Assembly: GCA_902636025.1 (NCBI GenBank) | Contig: CACPQG010000003.1 | Location: forward strand, 1-60,741 | DNA from: an uncultured Pelagibacteraceae bacterium | GTDB taxonomy: Bacteria; Pseudomonadota; Alphaproteobacteria; Pelagibacterales; Pelagibacteraceae | Direction of reading: 5' to 3' | Length of the DNA stretch: 60,741 nucleotides | Shown here: piece after piece, positions 17,209 through 25,937 of the stretch | Layout of the letters: each line of letters starts with the position of its first letter | Position numbering within the stretch: position 1 is the stretch's first letter | Translations under genes and position numbers: made by a program | The notes under the pieces: model-generated | What the model saw: only the letters and a program-made list of their open reading frames with translations | Told to the model about the DNA's origin: nothing | The model's database searches: none

Positions 17209-18006
17209 TTAATTATCTTTCCCCATAATTTCCTCTTCCATGTTCCAGATCATTTCAAGGATTTCCTCTCGTTTTTGAGAAAAATCTTTATTTTTTTTTA
17301 TTTCCCTTAGGTCCTCTTTTAATCCCATTGAGGCAAATGGTAGATTGTATTCTTTATGTATCCTTCCTGGCCTTGGAGCCATCACATATAATCTTTCACC
17401 AAGAAGTAAGGCTTCTTCAACCGAGTGAGTAATTAGAATAATTGTTTTACCAGTTTCTTTCCAAATTTTTAAAACTAGAGACTGCATTTTTTCTCTTGTA
17501 AGAGCATCAAGAGCTCCTAATGGTTCATCCATTAAAATTAAATCTGGGTTATTGATTAGACATCTTGCAAGAGCAACTCTTTGCTGCATTCCACCAGATA
17601 ATTGATAAGTTGGAGTATTTCCAAAACCTTTTAATCCAACAATCTCTAACCATGCATCAACTTTTTTTTGAGTTTCAACTGGATCTTCTTTTTTCATTCT
17701 TAATCCAAAGTTCACATTTTCAGCAACTGTAAGCCATTCAAATAAAGCACCTTGCTGAAAAACCATTCCTCGTTCAACTCCTGGTCCATCTATTTCTTTA
17801 TTATTAAGAGTAATACTTCCTGAAGTTGGTCTAATAAATCCTGCAGTAATGTTTAGTAGTGTGGTCTTTCCACAACCAGACGGCCCAAGAACTGTAAGAA
17901 GCTCTCCTTTTTTGAGAGTAAAGTTTAAATCTTTTAATGCATGTACAGTTTCCCCCTTAGGAGTTTTAAAAATCATGTTTAGATTTTGTGAAATTAGATC
18001 ACTCAT
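17209..18006 (-). CDS. tauB: ABC transporter ATPase of taurine/sulfonate type
   Basis: A 265-aa nucleotide-binding subunit. Walker A is GPSGCGKTT, the Q-loop is MVFQQGALFEWLT, the signature is LSGGMQQRVALARC, Walker B is LILMDEPLGALD and the switch histidine is in LITHSVEE. The sequence order and the FxWLTVxENV pattern are those of the nitrate/sulfonate/taurine family. It lies between the binding-protein gene (88 bases upstream, with a terminator-like hairpin between) and the permease gene (0-base gap). Confidence 0.88.
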   Translation of the reverse strand: MSDLISQNLNMIFKTPKGETVHALKDLNFTLKKGELLTVLGPSGCGKTTLLNITAGFIRPTSGSITLNNKEIDGPGVERGMVFQQGALFEWLTVAENVNFGLRMKKEDPVETQKKVDAWLEIVGLKGFGNTPTYQLSGGMQQRVALARCLINNPDLILMDEPLGALDALTREKMQSLVLKIWKETGKTIILITHSVEEALLLGERLYVMAPRPGRIHKEYNLPFASMGLKEDLREIKKNKDFSQKREEILEMIWNMEEEIMGKDN

Positions 18007-18039
18007 AAAGAGACTTTATATTTGAATTTTAAATAAAAA

Positions 18040-18073
18040 AATAGGCACCAATTTATTACAATTGGCGCCTATT
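18040..18073 (-). terminator. Intrinsic terminator-like hairpin between tauA and tauB
   Basis: On the minus strand a 14-bp stem (AATAGGCGCCAATT pairing with AATTGGTGCCTATT, one G-U pair) closes a 6-base loop and runs into seven Us. It lies 21 bases after the tauA stop. It should stop part of transcription after the binding-protein gene, so that tauB and tauC mRNA are made at a lower level. Confidence 0.8.
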
Positions 18074-18094
18074 AAAATTTAAATTACCCTTAGA

Positions 18095-19036
18095 TTATAA
18101 AGGTAAAAAACTAGTATCTACGTTTCCTCTTGGTGTTCCCATTCCTTTTAGGAATGCATCAAGATTTCCACTTTCCATAGATTGTTTAGTTTCCTCAGGT
18201 GTTAGAAATTTGAAGCCACTTAAAGTTTCTTTCATATCAGCAACTTTCATTTCAGAAGCTTTTGACATTGCGTTCATATCACTTTTACCAGCTCTATATC
18301 TTGCATTTGCTTCGTGAGTTACTTCAATAAAAGTTCTAAGCATTCCAGGGTTTTCCTTCATAAACTTAGTAGTCACTGAAGTAATATCTATTCCCAAGAT
18401 ACCTGCATCTCTAGCTTCTTGAACAGTAAGTAATCTAGATCCAACTGCAGTTGCAGCTTTAATAGAGTTACCACCAAATAAACATGCCATTACAACATCA
18501 CCGCTTACTAAAGCAGCAGCTCCTTCTTCAGGATCCATTTGTATGATATCCATTTTTTTTCTATCAGCACCGACTACCTTCATACTTTCATCAAACACAT
18601 ACTCAGCCATCGTTCCTAGAGGAACAGCAACTTTTTTACCTTCTAATTCAGTAGCGTTCGCTTTTGTAATACCAGATGCATTAGATGTCACACACGTTGT
18701 TCCACCCATTCCATATTCCATTGCTATATCTACAAGCTTGATTGGTGCTTTAGATTTAACAGCATTTATAAAAGGTACTAATCCCTGAGAATAAGAAATA
18801 TCAATGTCACCTGCCAGCATAGCATCTGTCATAGCTCCACCATTTGTGAAGTTTGTCCATTTAACTGGTACACCTAGTGCTTTTGCAAAGTTTTTTTTCA
18901 TCATGTCCTCTAAATTAGGACTTGGCCATTCTAGAAAGTAAGCTACTCTAACTTCATTAGCTGCAGAGTTTGCAGCAGAAATACTTAAGTTTAGAGCAAC
19001 AAAACAACCTAGAAGAAAACTAATTATTTTTTTCAT
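18095..19036 (-). CDS. tauA: Periplasmic taurine/sulfonate-binding protein
   Basis: A 313-aa substrate-binding protein with a signal peptide (residues ~1-25, ending SAANSAA). The sequence has the TauA/SsuA pattern: VRVAYFLEWPSPN, GGAMTDAMLAGDIDISYSQG, VTSNASGI, LEGKKVAVPLGT and ACLFGGNS. The ribosome site AAGGGG precedes the ATG by 5 bases. It is the first gene of the tauABC-like unit and is divergent from the aminotransferase gene over a 199-base region that carries candidate promoter and operator sequences. The family is clear; the substrate (taurine or another sulfonate) is inferred from context. Confidence 0.85.
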   Translation of the reverse strand: MKKIISFLLGCFVALNLSISAANSAANEVRVAYFLEWPSPNLEDMMKKNFAKALGVPVKWTNFTNGGAMTDAMLAGDIDISYSQGLVPFINAVKSKAPIKLVDIAMEYGMGGTTCVTSNASGITKANATELEGKKVAVPLGTMAEYVFDESMKVVGADRKKMDIIQMDPEEGAAALVSGDVVMACLFGGNSIKAATAVGSRLLTVQEARDAGILGIDITSVTTKFMKENPGMLRTFIEVTHEANARYRAGKSDMNAMSKASEMKVADMKETLSGFKFLTPEETKQSMESGNLDAFLKGMGTPRGNVDTSFLPL

Positions 19037-19128
19037 TTTTCCCCTTTTTCATTATTATTTATAAGCATATTTAAATTCAAAATTAAACTGATGTAAATGA
19101 TCATTTGGTTTAATTTAAGCCTACAGAT

Positions 19129-19156
19129 TTGATTAAACAATCTAAGGTTGTATAAT
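19129..19156 (+). promoter_or_regulatory. Candidate promoter of the aminotransferase/ald unit
   Basis: A perfect TATAAT (19151-19156) lies 16 bases after TTGATT (19129-19134), a sigma-70-like pair in the divergent 199-base region. Transcription would begin near 19163, within the palindrome described next, 70 bases before the start codon. AT-rich DNA often gives such matches, so this is provisional. Confidence 0.5.
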
Positions 19157-19160
19157 TTAA

Positions 19161-19179
19161 TCTTAGTGTTAAACTAAGA
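19161..19179. promoter_or_regulatory. Candidate operator in the taurine-type divergent region
   Basis: TCTTAGT and ACTAAGA form a perfect 7-bp inverted repeat around the 5-base spacer GTTAA. It overlaps the expected transcription start of the aminotransferase gene, a place where a repressor would block initiation. A further imperfect pair TTCTAG/CTAGAA follows at about 19184-19214. No regulator gene is adjacent. Confidence 0.45.
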
Positions 19180-19235
19180 AAATTTTCTAGTGTAAAATTA
19201 ATAATTAGTCTAGAAACTAAGTATCTACTAAATTT

Positions 19236-20582
19236 ATGAGTACTGATAACAAAACTAAAATTCCTAATTCTTTGAATGAGCACTGGATGCCATTTACTTC
19301 TAATAAGGATTTTAAAGAAAGACCAAGATTAATTACAGAAGCTAAAGGTTGTTATTTGAAAAATCATGAAGGTAAAACAATGATAGATGCTAGCTCTGGA
19401 TTATTTTGTAACCCATTAGGACACGGTAGAAAAGAAATTATTGATGCAATTACAAATCAACTCAAGGTTCTAGATTATTGTCAACCATTTCAACAAGGTT
19501 TTGGTGGATCTTTTGATTTAGCAACTAAAATTTCTAAACATACTCCTGGAAATTTAAATAAAATATTTTATACGATCTGTGGTTCTACAGCTGTAGAAAC
19601 AGCGATAAAAATTGCAATCGCTTATCATAAAGCAAGAGGAGAGGGTCATAGATATAGATTTGTTGGTAGAGAAAGAGCTTACCACGGCATGAATATTGGT
19701 GCTACATCGGTAGGAGGAATGATTAACAACGTAAAGACTTTTGCAAGCGTTTTAATGCCTGGTGTTTTACATATGAGACATACGCATTTACCAGAACATA
19801 AATTTGTTAGTGGTCAACCAGAAACAGGTGCTGAGATGGCGGATGATTTAGAGAGAATTTGTATTAATTTTGGTGCAGAGAATATTGCTGCATGCATTGT
19901 TGAACCTGTTGCAGGATCTACTGGCACACTTGTTCCACCAAAAGGATATTTACAAAGGTTAAGAGAAATCTGTGATAAGCACGGCATACTTTTAATATTC
20001 GATGAGGTAATTACTGGCTGGGGAAGAATGGGATCAGCATTTGGTTCGCAAGAATTTGGCGTTACACCAGATATTATGACTATGGCAAAAGCAACAACTA
20101 ACGGAATTAGTCCAATGGGTGTTGTGGCTTGCAAAGACGAAATTTATGATGGAATAGTAGATAACGCTCCAAAAGGAACAATCGAGTTATTTCATGGTTA
20201 TACTTACTCTGGAATTCCAATATCAGTTGCTGCTGCTTTAGCAGTTCAAGATATTATTGAGAAAGATGATATATTTAAAAGAGCTAAAGAAATGTCTACT
20301 TATTTTCAAGAAGGATTATTTTCACTTCAAGATATTGATGTTGTTGATAATATTAGAGGATACGGAATGATGGGTGGAATTGATATTAAAACGGATAAAA
20401 AACCTGGTATCGCAGGCCTAACAACATTCAAGCATTGTTATGAAGCAGGAGTAAATTTTAAAGCTACAGGAGATTGTTTGATAATAGCTCCGATGTTCAT
20501 TTCAGAAAAAAAACATATTGATGAAATCATAGATAAATTAAGAAAAGGGATTACAAGCTATTCAAAAAGTAAAAAAAATTAA
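19236..20582 (+). CDS. tpa: Omega-amino-acid:pyruvate aminotransferase, likely taurine:pyruvate
   Basis: A 448-aa class III PLP-dependent aminotransferase. N-terminal LNEHWMPFTSNKDFKERPRL and GLFCNPLGHGRKEI, the cofactor segment LLIFDEVITGWGRMG, and the Schiff-base lysine in MTMAKATTNG mark the omega-amino-acid:pyruvate group. It lies divergent from TauABC-type transporter genes and 17 bases before alanine dehydrogenase. In taurine catabolism this enzyme makes sulfoacetaldehyde and alanine from taurine and pyruvate. Beta-alanine, hypotaurine or other omega-amines remain possible, because sequence alone does not separate them. Confidence 0.75.
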   Translation: MSTDNKTKIPNSLNEHWMPFTSNKDFKERPRLITEAKGCYLKNHEGKTMIDASSGLFCNPLGHGRKEIIDAITNQLKVLDYCQPFQQGFGGSFDLATKISKHTPGNLNKIFYTICGSTAVETAIKIAIAYHKARGEGHRYRFVGRERAYHGMNIGATSVGGMINNVKTFASVLMPGVLHMRHTHLPEHKFVSGQPETGAEMADDLERICINFGAENIAACIVEPVAGSTGTLVPPKGYLQRLREICDKHGILLIFDEVITGWGRMGSAFGSQEFGVTPDIMTMAKATTNGISPMGVVACKDEIYDGIVDNAPKGTIELFHGYTYSGIPISVAAALAVQDIIEKDDIFKRAKEMSTYFQEGLFSLQDIDVVDNIRGYGMMGGIDIKTDKKPGIAGLTTFKHCYEAGVNFKATGDCLIIAPMFISEKKHIDEIIDKLRKGITSYSKSKKN

Positions 20583-20599
20583 TTTTCATTTGGAGGGAT

Positions 20600-21715
20600 A
20601 TGAAAATTGGTGTTCCTAAAGAGATAAAGCCGCAAGAAAACAGAATTGGACTAACTCCTGAAAGTGTCAAAGATCTTATTAGCAATGGTCATGAGGTATT
20701 GGTTGAAAAAAATGGTGGCTATGAGGCAGGTTTCGAGAATAAACAATATGAAGACGCTGGCGCGAAAATTGTAAATAAAGCTGAGGATATTTTTAATGAC
20801 TCTGAAATTATAGTTAAAGTAAAAGAACCTTTAGCAAATGAGGTAAAAATGATTAGAGAAGATCAAATTATTTTTACTTACTTACATCTTGCAGCGGCAA
20901 AAGATTTAACTAATGGTTTAATAAAGTCAAAAGGTGTTTGTATTGCATATGAAACTGTTACAGATAACAATGGAAGGCTGCCATTGTTAGCACCTATGAG
21001 TGCAGTCGCTGGTAGAATGTCGGTTCAAGCTGGTGCACATTGTTTAGAAAAAAATCAAAAAGGTAGAGGTGTTTTATTAGGTGGTGCTCCAGGTGGTGAT
21101 CCTGCGGATGTTGTTATTCTTGGCGGCGGTGTTGTTGGAGAAAATGCTGCAATTATTGCTACTGGGATGAGAGCAAAAGTTCACGTTGTTGACAAGTCTC
21201 AAGACAGACTTGATCAATTAGTCAATATGTTTGGTGATAAAATTATACCTGAACTTAGTGATAAGTGCGATTTAAATAAATTAATTGCGGAGTGTGATTT
21301 GTTGGTTGGTGGAGTTTTAATACCTGGTGCAGAGGCACCAAAATTGGTAACAAAAAAAATGTTAAAAAATATGAAACGGGGTTCAGTTATTGTTGACGTT
21401 GCAATTGATCAAGGCGGATGCGTAGAAACAAGTAAACCAACAACACATGCAAATCCAACTTATATTGTAGATGATATTGTTCATTACTGTGTAGCAAATA
21501 TGCCTGGCGGGGTACCAAGAACCTCCACATTTGCATTAAATAAAGCAACATTACCCTTTTTAAATAAACTTGCAAAACATGGATATAAAAAGGCTCTTAG
21601 AGAAGATAAAAATTTTCTCGCAGGATTAAATGTTTGTAAAGGCGATGTGACATATAAAGCAGTAGCAGATGTTTTTGGACACAGTTATGTTTCACCAGAT
21701 AAAGCAATAAATTGA
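20600..21715 (+). CDS. ald: Alanine dehydrogenase
   Basis: A 371-aa enzyme with MKIGVPKEIKPQENRI at the start, the substrate-binding residues in IFTYLHLAAAKDL and the NAD-binding glycine motif VILGGGVVGENAA. It deaminates L-alanine to pyruvate and ammonium with NAD+. Behind the aminotransferase it would restore the pyruvate acceptor and release the amino nitrogen. A strong ribosome site (TGGAGG) precedes the ATG. The length and motifs are standard. Confidence 0.93.
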   Translation: MKIGVPKEIKPQENRIGLTPESVKDLISNGHEVLVEKNGGYEAGFENKQYEDAGAKIVNKAEDIFNDSEIIVKVKEPLANEVKMIREDQIIFTYLHLAAAKDLTNGLIKSKGVCIAYETVTDNNGRLPLLAPMSAVAGRMSVQAGAHCLEKNQKGRGVLLGGAPGGDPADVVILGGGVVGENAAIIATGMRAKVHVVDKSQDRLDQLVNMFGDKIIPELSDKCDLNKLIAECDLLVGGVLIPGAEAPKLVTKKMLKNMKRGSVIVDVAIDQGGCVETSKPTTHANPTYIVDDIVHYCVANMPGGVPRTSTFALNKATLPFLNKLAKHGYKKALREDKNFLAGLNVCKGDVTYKAVADVFGHSYVSPDKAIN

Positions 21716-21735
21716 TTATTAAATAGGGGTAATAA

Positions 21736-22176
21736 ATGTATAGGCCTTTGCCAGATGGATTGACTATAAAAAACTCTCCAATTGAAGGACTTGGTTTATT
21801 TACAAATGTTGATATAAAAAAAAATACGTTCATTGGTGTTACTCATATTAGAGATGAGCAATTTGAAAATAAATATATTAGAACACCGTTGGGTGGTTTT
21901 TATAATCACTCTGATGACCCAACAGTTGTTAGAATGGTGACAGATTCATTGCCTAAGCTAAAATTTGGAGACGTATTAGATGTTGATGCAACAACTAAAA
22001 AATTCCCAGGGAATGATAATGATGGTGAAAATGTGTTTTTTAATCTTCAAGAAAAACCCGACGCAAAATATTTTTTTATGGTTGCAGCAAAAGATATTAA
22101 AGCTGGAAACGAATTGACTGCGAATTATAATCTATATACATATCCAAAAACAGGCGTTGGATTACAGATGATTTAG
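21736..22176 (+). CDS. SET-domain protein (protein-lysine methyltransferase-like)
   Basis: A 146-aa protein with the SET fold pattern: SPIEGLGLFTNVDIKKNTFIGV at the start, GGFYNHSDDPTVV (the NHS cofactor/substrate motif) in the middle and KDIKAGNELTANYNLY at the end, where the catalytic Tyr lies. Bacterial SET proteins of this size can methylate protein lysines with SAM; targets are not known. It follows ald by 20 bases, preceded by AGGGG, so it may be the third gene of the aminotransferase operon. Its 3' end overlaps the convergent galE gene by 15 bases. Confidence 0.75.
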   Translation: MYRPLPDGLTIKNSPIEGLGLFTNVDIKKNTFIGVTHIRDEQFENKYIRTPLGGFYNHSDDPTVVRMVTDSLPKLKFGDVLDVDATTKKFPGNDNDGENVFFNLQEKPDAKYFFMVAAKDIKAGNELTANYNLYTYPKTGVGLQMI

Positions 22177-23151
22177 TTTCTTCTCCCACTTAATAGCACT
22201 ATTTATTATTTTTTTAATATCATTAAATTTCGGTTTCCATTTAAATATTTTTTTAAATTTTGTAGAGTTAGCATAAACTTGACCGACGTCACCAGGTCTT
22301 CTATTTTTAAAATTTATAATAGTATTTTTTTTCATTTTTTTGAAAATTTTTGAGATTTCTAATACTGAGTAACCTTTTTCATATCCACAGTTAAAAGTGT
22401 CAGATCTAAAATGTTTATTGAGGTAATCAATGCATTTAATATGTATATCTGCAATATCCGAAACATGTATGTAATCCCTCACACATGTTCCATCCTTAGT
22501 CTTATAATTTGTACCGTGTATATTTATTTTAGGCTTAGCTTTGAAATATTGAATTGCTAAATTCTTGATTAATCGATCATTTTTATTACCTATCTCACCT
22601 ATTTTAACAGAGCTGCTCGCTCCCCCCACATTAAAATATCTTAAAATAATATAATTAAATTGATATTTTTTAGAAAATTTTTTGATTAAATTTTCTGATT
22701 TATATTTTGTAAAAGCATAGAAACTTTTAGGATTAGGTTTTCTTTTTTCACTTACTTTTCCTTTAACATTTCCATATACAGAGCAAGATGATGAGTAGAT
22801 AAAATTTTTTACACCCAAATTTTTACATGCTTTCAAAATACTTAAAGTCCCTTTTACATTGTTGAAATAATATTTTTTTTTGAATTTTTGTGACTCAGCA
22901 ACACTCGCAAGCCCAGCTAAATGAACAATTGTATCTATATTATTTTTTAAAATAATTTGTCGTATTGCTCTAGTGTTGTTTATATCTGCCTTTACAAATT
23001 TGGTTTTTTTGTTAATTAATTTTCTGTTACCTCTTTTTAAATTGTCTACTATTATTACTTTACATTTTGTTTTCACTAGTCTTTCAACCACACTGCTTCC
23101 TATGTAGCCAGCTCCTCCAGTTATCAAAATTTTATTAGCTTTATTAGTCAT
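22162..23151 (-). CDS. galE: UDP-glucose 4-epimerase-like sugar-nucleotide epimerase
   Basis: A 329-aa extended short-chain dehydrogenase. The NAD site is ILITGGAGYIGSSVVERL, the substrate segment VHLAGLASV, the catalytic pair is YAFTKYK (YxxxK), with SSSCSVYG before it, and RDYIHVSDIADIH and FNCGYEKGYSVLEI are GalE landmarks. It interconverts UDP-glucose and UDP-galactose (or the N-acetyl forms) for surface polysaccharide synthesis. It diverges from the dehydrogenase gene at 23176 with only 24 bases between the starts. Confidence 0.88.
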   Translation of the reverse strand: MTNKANKILITGGAGYIGSSVVERLVKTKCKVIIVDNLKRGNRKLINKKTKFVKADINNTRAIRQIILKNNIDTIVHLAGLASVAESQKFKKKYYFNNVKGTLSILKACKNLGVKNFIYSSSCSVYGNVKGKVSEKRKPNPKSFYAFTKYKSENLIKKFSKKYQFNYIILRYFNVGGASSSVKIGEIGNKNDRLIKNLAIQYFKAKPKINIHGTNYKTKDGTCVRDYIHVSDIADIHIKCIDYLNKHFRSDTFNCGYEKGYSVLEISKIFKKMKKNTIINFKNRRPGDVGQVYANSTKFKKIFKWKPKFNDIKKIINSAIKWEKKLNHL

Positions 23152-23175
23152 TAATTTTGTATAAATATATTAATA

Positions 23176-25620
23176 ATGAAAAAAGATCTTCCAAAAAGCA
23201 CAAAAGTTGTAGTAATTGGCGGTGGTGTTGCTGGGTGTTCATGCGCATATCATTTGGCAAAATTTGGTTGGAAAGACACTATTCTTCTTGAGAGAGACCA
23301 ACTTACATCAGGAACCACTTGGCATGCAGCAGGTTTGGTCGGTCAACTAGGTGCATCTCAAACTATAACTAAATTAAGAAAATACTCTCTAGATTTATAT
23401 AAAGCTCTTGAGGAAACTACTGGCCTATCAACAGGTTTAAAACAAAATGGTGCAATAACAGTTGCTTCAACAAAAAATAGAATGCAAGAATTATTGAGAC
23501 AAGCAACTACTGCGCAGTTGTCAAGTGTAGAAGTTCAAATCCTTAACAAACAACAAACTATAAAAATGTATCCTGTGATTGAGAATTCAGACATAGAAGG
23601 AAGTGTTTTCATGCCAAATGATGGGCAAGCTGATCCAGTTGGTGTTACAAATGTTCTTGCAAAAGCTGCAAGAATGGAAGGAGTAAAAATATTTGAAAAA
23701 ACCCCAGTAAAAAAAATTTTAGTTAAAAAAAATAAAATTGTTGGAGTTGATACAATTTATGGAAAAATAGATTGCGAGTATGTAGTTCTTGCATCAGGAA
23801 TGTGGTCTAGACAAATAGCAGAAGATATTAACGTAAGTGTACCTCTTTATCCTAATGAACATTTTTATATAATTACAGAACCTATCAAAGATTTACCTAA
23901 AGACTTACCTGTTTTAAGAGATTTTGATGCTTGTATATATTTAAAAGAGGACGCAGGTAAAATGCTCGTAGGAATATTTGAGCCAAATGCAAAACCTGCA
24001 TTTAAAGAAACTGGTATTGTACCAGAAGATTTTTCTTTTGGGGAATTTCCTGATGACTTTGATCACTTCGAGCCATATTTAGAAAAATCTTTTCATAGAT
24101 TGCCAATGCTAAAAAATGCTGGCATCAGAAAATTTTTTTCAGGTCCTGAATCCTTTACCCCCGATACGCAATATCTACTGGGTGAAACAGCAGAGGTAAA
24201 AAAATTATATACTTGCTGTGGTTTTAATAGTATTGGAATTGCAAGCGCAGGAGGCGCTGGGAAAGTAACTGCAGAATGGATGATAAATGGACATATTAAT
24301 GAAGATTTATTTTCATTAGATATAAAAAGATTTCAAAAATTTCATTCTTCAAAAAAATTTATAATTGAAAGAGTTACTGAAACTTTAGGAGATTTATATG
24401 GCATGCATTGGCCTTACAAGCAACATTCTACATCAAGAAATCAAATATTACTACCATATCATGAAGAGCTTAAAAAAGCGGGAGCATGTTTTGGAGCAAC
24501 AGCAGGTTTTGAAAGACCAATGTGGTATTCATTAAATGGGAAAGACCAAACTTATAAATATAGTTTTAATTATCAAAACTGGTACCCATCAGCAAAATAT
24601 GAAACATTAAATGCAAGAAAAAATGTTGGTTTTTTTGATCTATCTTCCTTCTCAAAATTTGAATTAGTAGGCGCAAATGCTCACGAAGAGTTACAAAGAA
24701 TATGTACTGCGAATATAAAAAATATACCTGGTAAAACAACTTACACACAAATGCTTAATGAAGATGCAGGTATAGAGACTGATCTTAGCGTTGTTTGTAT
24801 GGATAAAAATTATTTTAGAATTACAAGTTCTGCTGCAACAAGACAGCGTGATAAATTTCATGTTCGAAAATACTTATCAGACAAAGTTGAATTGATAGAT
24901 GTAACAGAAGAATATTGTTGTTTTGGTTTATTTGGGCCAAAAAGCAGAGAAATGATAAGTACATTATGTAATGATGATTTTTCAAATGAAGTTTTTAAAT
25001 TTGGAACTGCTAAATATATACAGATTAAAGATATTAAAGTTTGGGCTCAAAGACTATCTTATGTAGGTGAGCTAGGATATGAACTATATGTAAAAAGTGA
25101 ATATGCAAAAAAACTTTATGATACAATTATAGATAAAGGAAAAAATTTTCAATTATCACACTGTGGTATACACGCAATGGATATTATGCGTATGGAAAGT
25201 GGTTTTTTACACTGGGGACACGACATATCACCCGAGGATAATCAATATCAAGCAAATTTAGGTTTTGCTGTAAGTTTCAAAAAAAATATAGATTTTATAG
25301 GAAGAGAGGCATTGATTAAAATTAAAAATAAGAAGCCCTCTAAAAAATTAATAATGTTAACATTAAAGGATAGCCGTCCTGGTGAGCCACTACTTCTTCA
25401 TGAAGAACCAATCTATATAAATGATAAAATCGTAGGAAGAACTACCTCTGGTAATTACTCTTTTTGTTTCAATAAAAATTTATCATTTGGTTATATAAAT
25501 GGAAATGTCTCTGAAGAGGATCTTGAAAGAGCAGATATTTTTATAGAGATAGAGAAAAAGAAGCACGCAGCGTCTTTTCAAACAAAAAGCTTAAACCAAA
25601 ATAATTACAAAAAAATATAA
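23176..25620 (+). CDS. Dimethylglycine/sarcosine dehydrogenase-type flavoprotein with GcvT domain
   Basis: An 814-aa two-domain enzyme. The N-terminal DAO-type domain begins KVVVIGGGVAGCSCAYHLAK (FAD-binding) followed by the SGTTWHAAGLVGQL segment typical of DMGDH/SARDH, where the FAD-linking histidine sits. The C-terminal half (~residues 435-800) is a GcvT-like folate-binding domain with GLFGPKSRE, VGELGYELYV, GIHAMDIMRMESGFLHWGHDI and SGNYSF. Such enzymes demethylate dimethylglycine or sarcosine and pass the methyl group to tetrahydrofolate. In SAR11 these osmolyte products feed glycine and C1 pools. Which methylated amine is used cannot be fixed from the sequence. Confidence 0.85.
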   Translation: MKKDLPKSTKVVVIGGGVAGCSCAYHLAKFGWKDTILLERDQLTSGTTWHAAGLVGQLGASQTITKLRKYSLDLYKALEETTGLSTGLKQNGAITVASTKNRMQELLRQATTAQLSSVEVQILNKQQTIKMYPVIENSDIEGSVFMPNDGQADPVGVTNVLAKAARMEGVKIFEKTPVKKILVKKNKIVGVDTIYGKIDCEYVVLASGMWSRQIAEDINVSVPLYPNEHFYIITEPIKDLPKDLPVLRDFDACIYLKEDAGKMLVGIFEPNAKPAFKETGIVPEDFSFGEFPDDFDHFEPYLEKSFHRLPMLKNAGIRKFFSGPESFTPDTQYLLGETAEVKKLYTCCGFNSIGIASAGGAGKVTAEWMINGHINEDLFSLDIKRFQKFHSSKKFIIERVTETLGDLYGMHWPYKQHSTSRNQILLPYHEELKKAGACFGATAGFERPMWYSLNGKDQTYKYSFNYQNWYPSAKYETLNARKNVGFFDLSSFSKFELVGANAHEELQRICTANIKNIPGKTTYTQMLNEDAGIETDLSVVCMDKNYFRITSSAATRQRDKFHVRKYLSDKVELIDVTEEYCCFGLFGPKSREMISTLCNDDFSNEVFKFGTAKYIQIKDIKVWAQRLSYVGELGYELYVKSEYAKKLYDTIIDKGKNFQLSHCGIHAMDIMRMESGFLHWGHDISPEDNQYQANLGFAVSFKKNIDFIGREALIKIKNKKPSKKLIMLTLKDSRPGEPLLLHEEPIYINDKIVGRTTSGNYSFCFNKNLSFGYINGNVSEEDLERADIFIEIEKKKHAASFQTKSLNQNNYKKI

Positions 25621-25715
25621 AACGAATACTCAAACTGAGCATAAAAAATTAATCTAAACCCCAAATTGAACAACCTATAGATTGTAAATTTTTTTTCATC
25701 ATGATTAGTTATTAT

Positions 25716-25934
25716 ATGTCTACAGAACAATTTAACAAAAACCCTGACACACAACTTATGATAGACTCTATAGAGGCAGTTGAAGTTAAGAAAAAAAGAC
25801 CACAGAGAGTAGACATTAACAATCTGATTGAAAGAGTAAGAGAAGAAAAGAAAAAAGAAAAAAAAGAAAATTTGATTTTCATTAGTTTAATAGCTTCAGC
25901 TGTTCTTATAACAGGTGCTATTGCATCATTTTAA
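25716..25934 (+). CDS. Small tail-anchored-like membrane protein, hypothetical
   Basis: A 72-aa protein (77 if the ATG at 25701 is used) with an acidic N-terminal part, a long charged Arg/Lys/Glu region (RVREEKKKEKKE) and a single C-terminal hydrophobic helix ending near the C-terminus (LIFISLIASAVLITGAIASF). Such a layout suggests a tail-anchored or single-pass protein with a cytoplasmic charged arm. No family is recognised. I preferred the second Met because the first five codons look extra, but no ribosome site decides it. It is convergent with the regulator gene, 3 bases apart. Confidence 0.5.
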   Translation: MSTEQFNKNPDTQLMIDSIEAVEVKKKRPQRVDINNLIERVREEKKKEKKENLIFISLIASAVLITGAIASF

Positions 25935-25937
25935 ATT

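Noticed and set aside
23152-23175. Glycine or SAM riboswitch before the DMGDH-type gene
   Set aside because: Only 24 bases separate it from galE, too short for a riboswitch.
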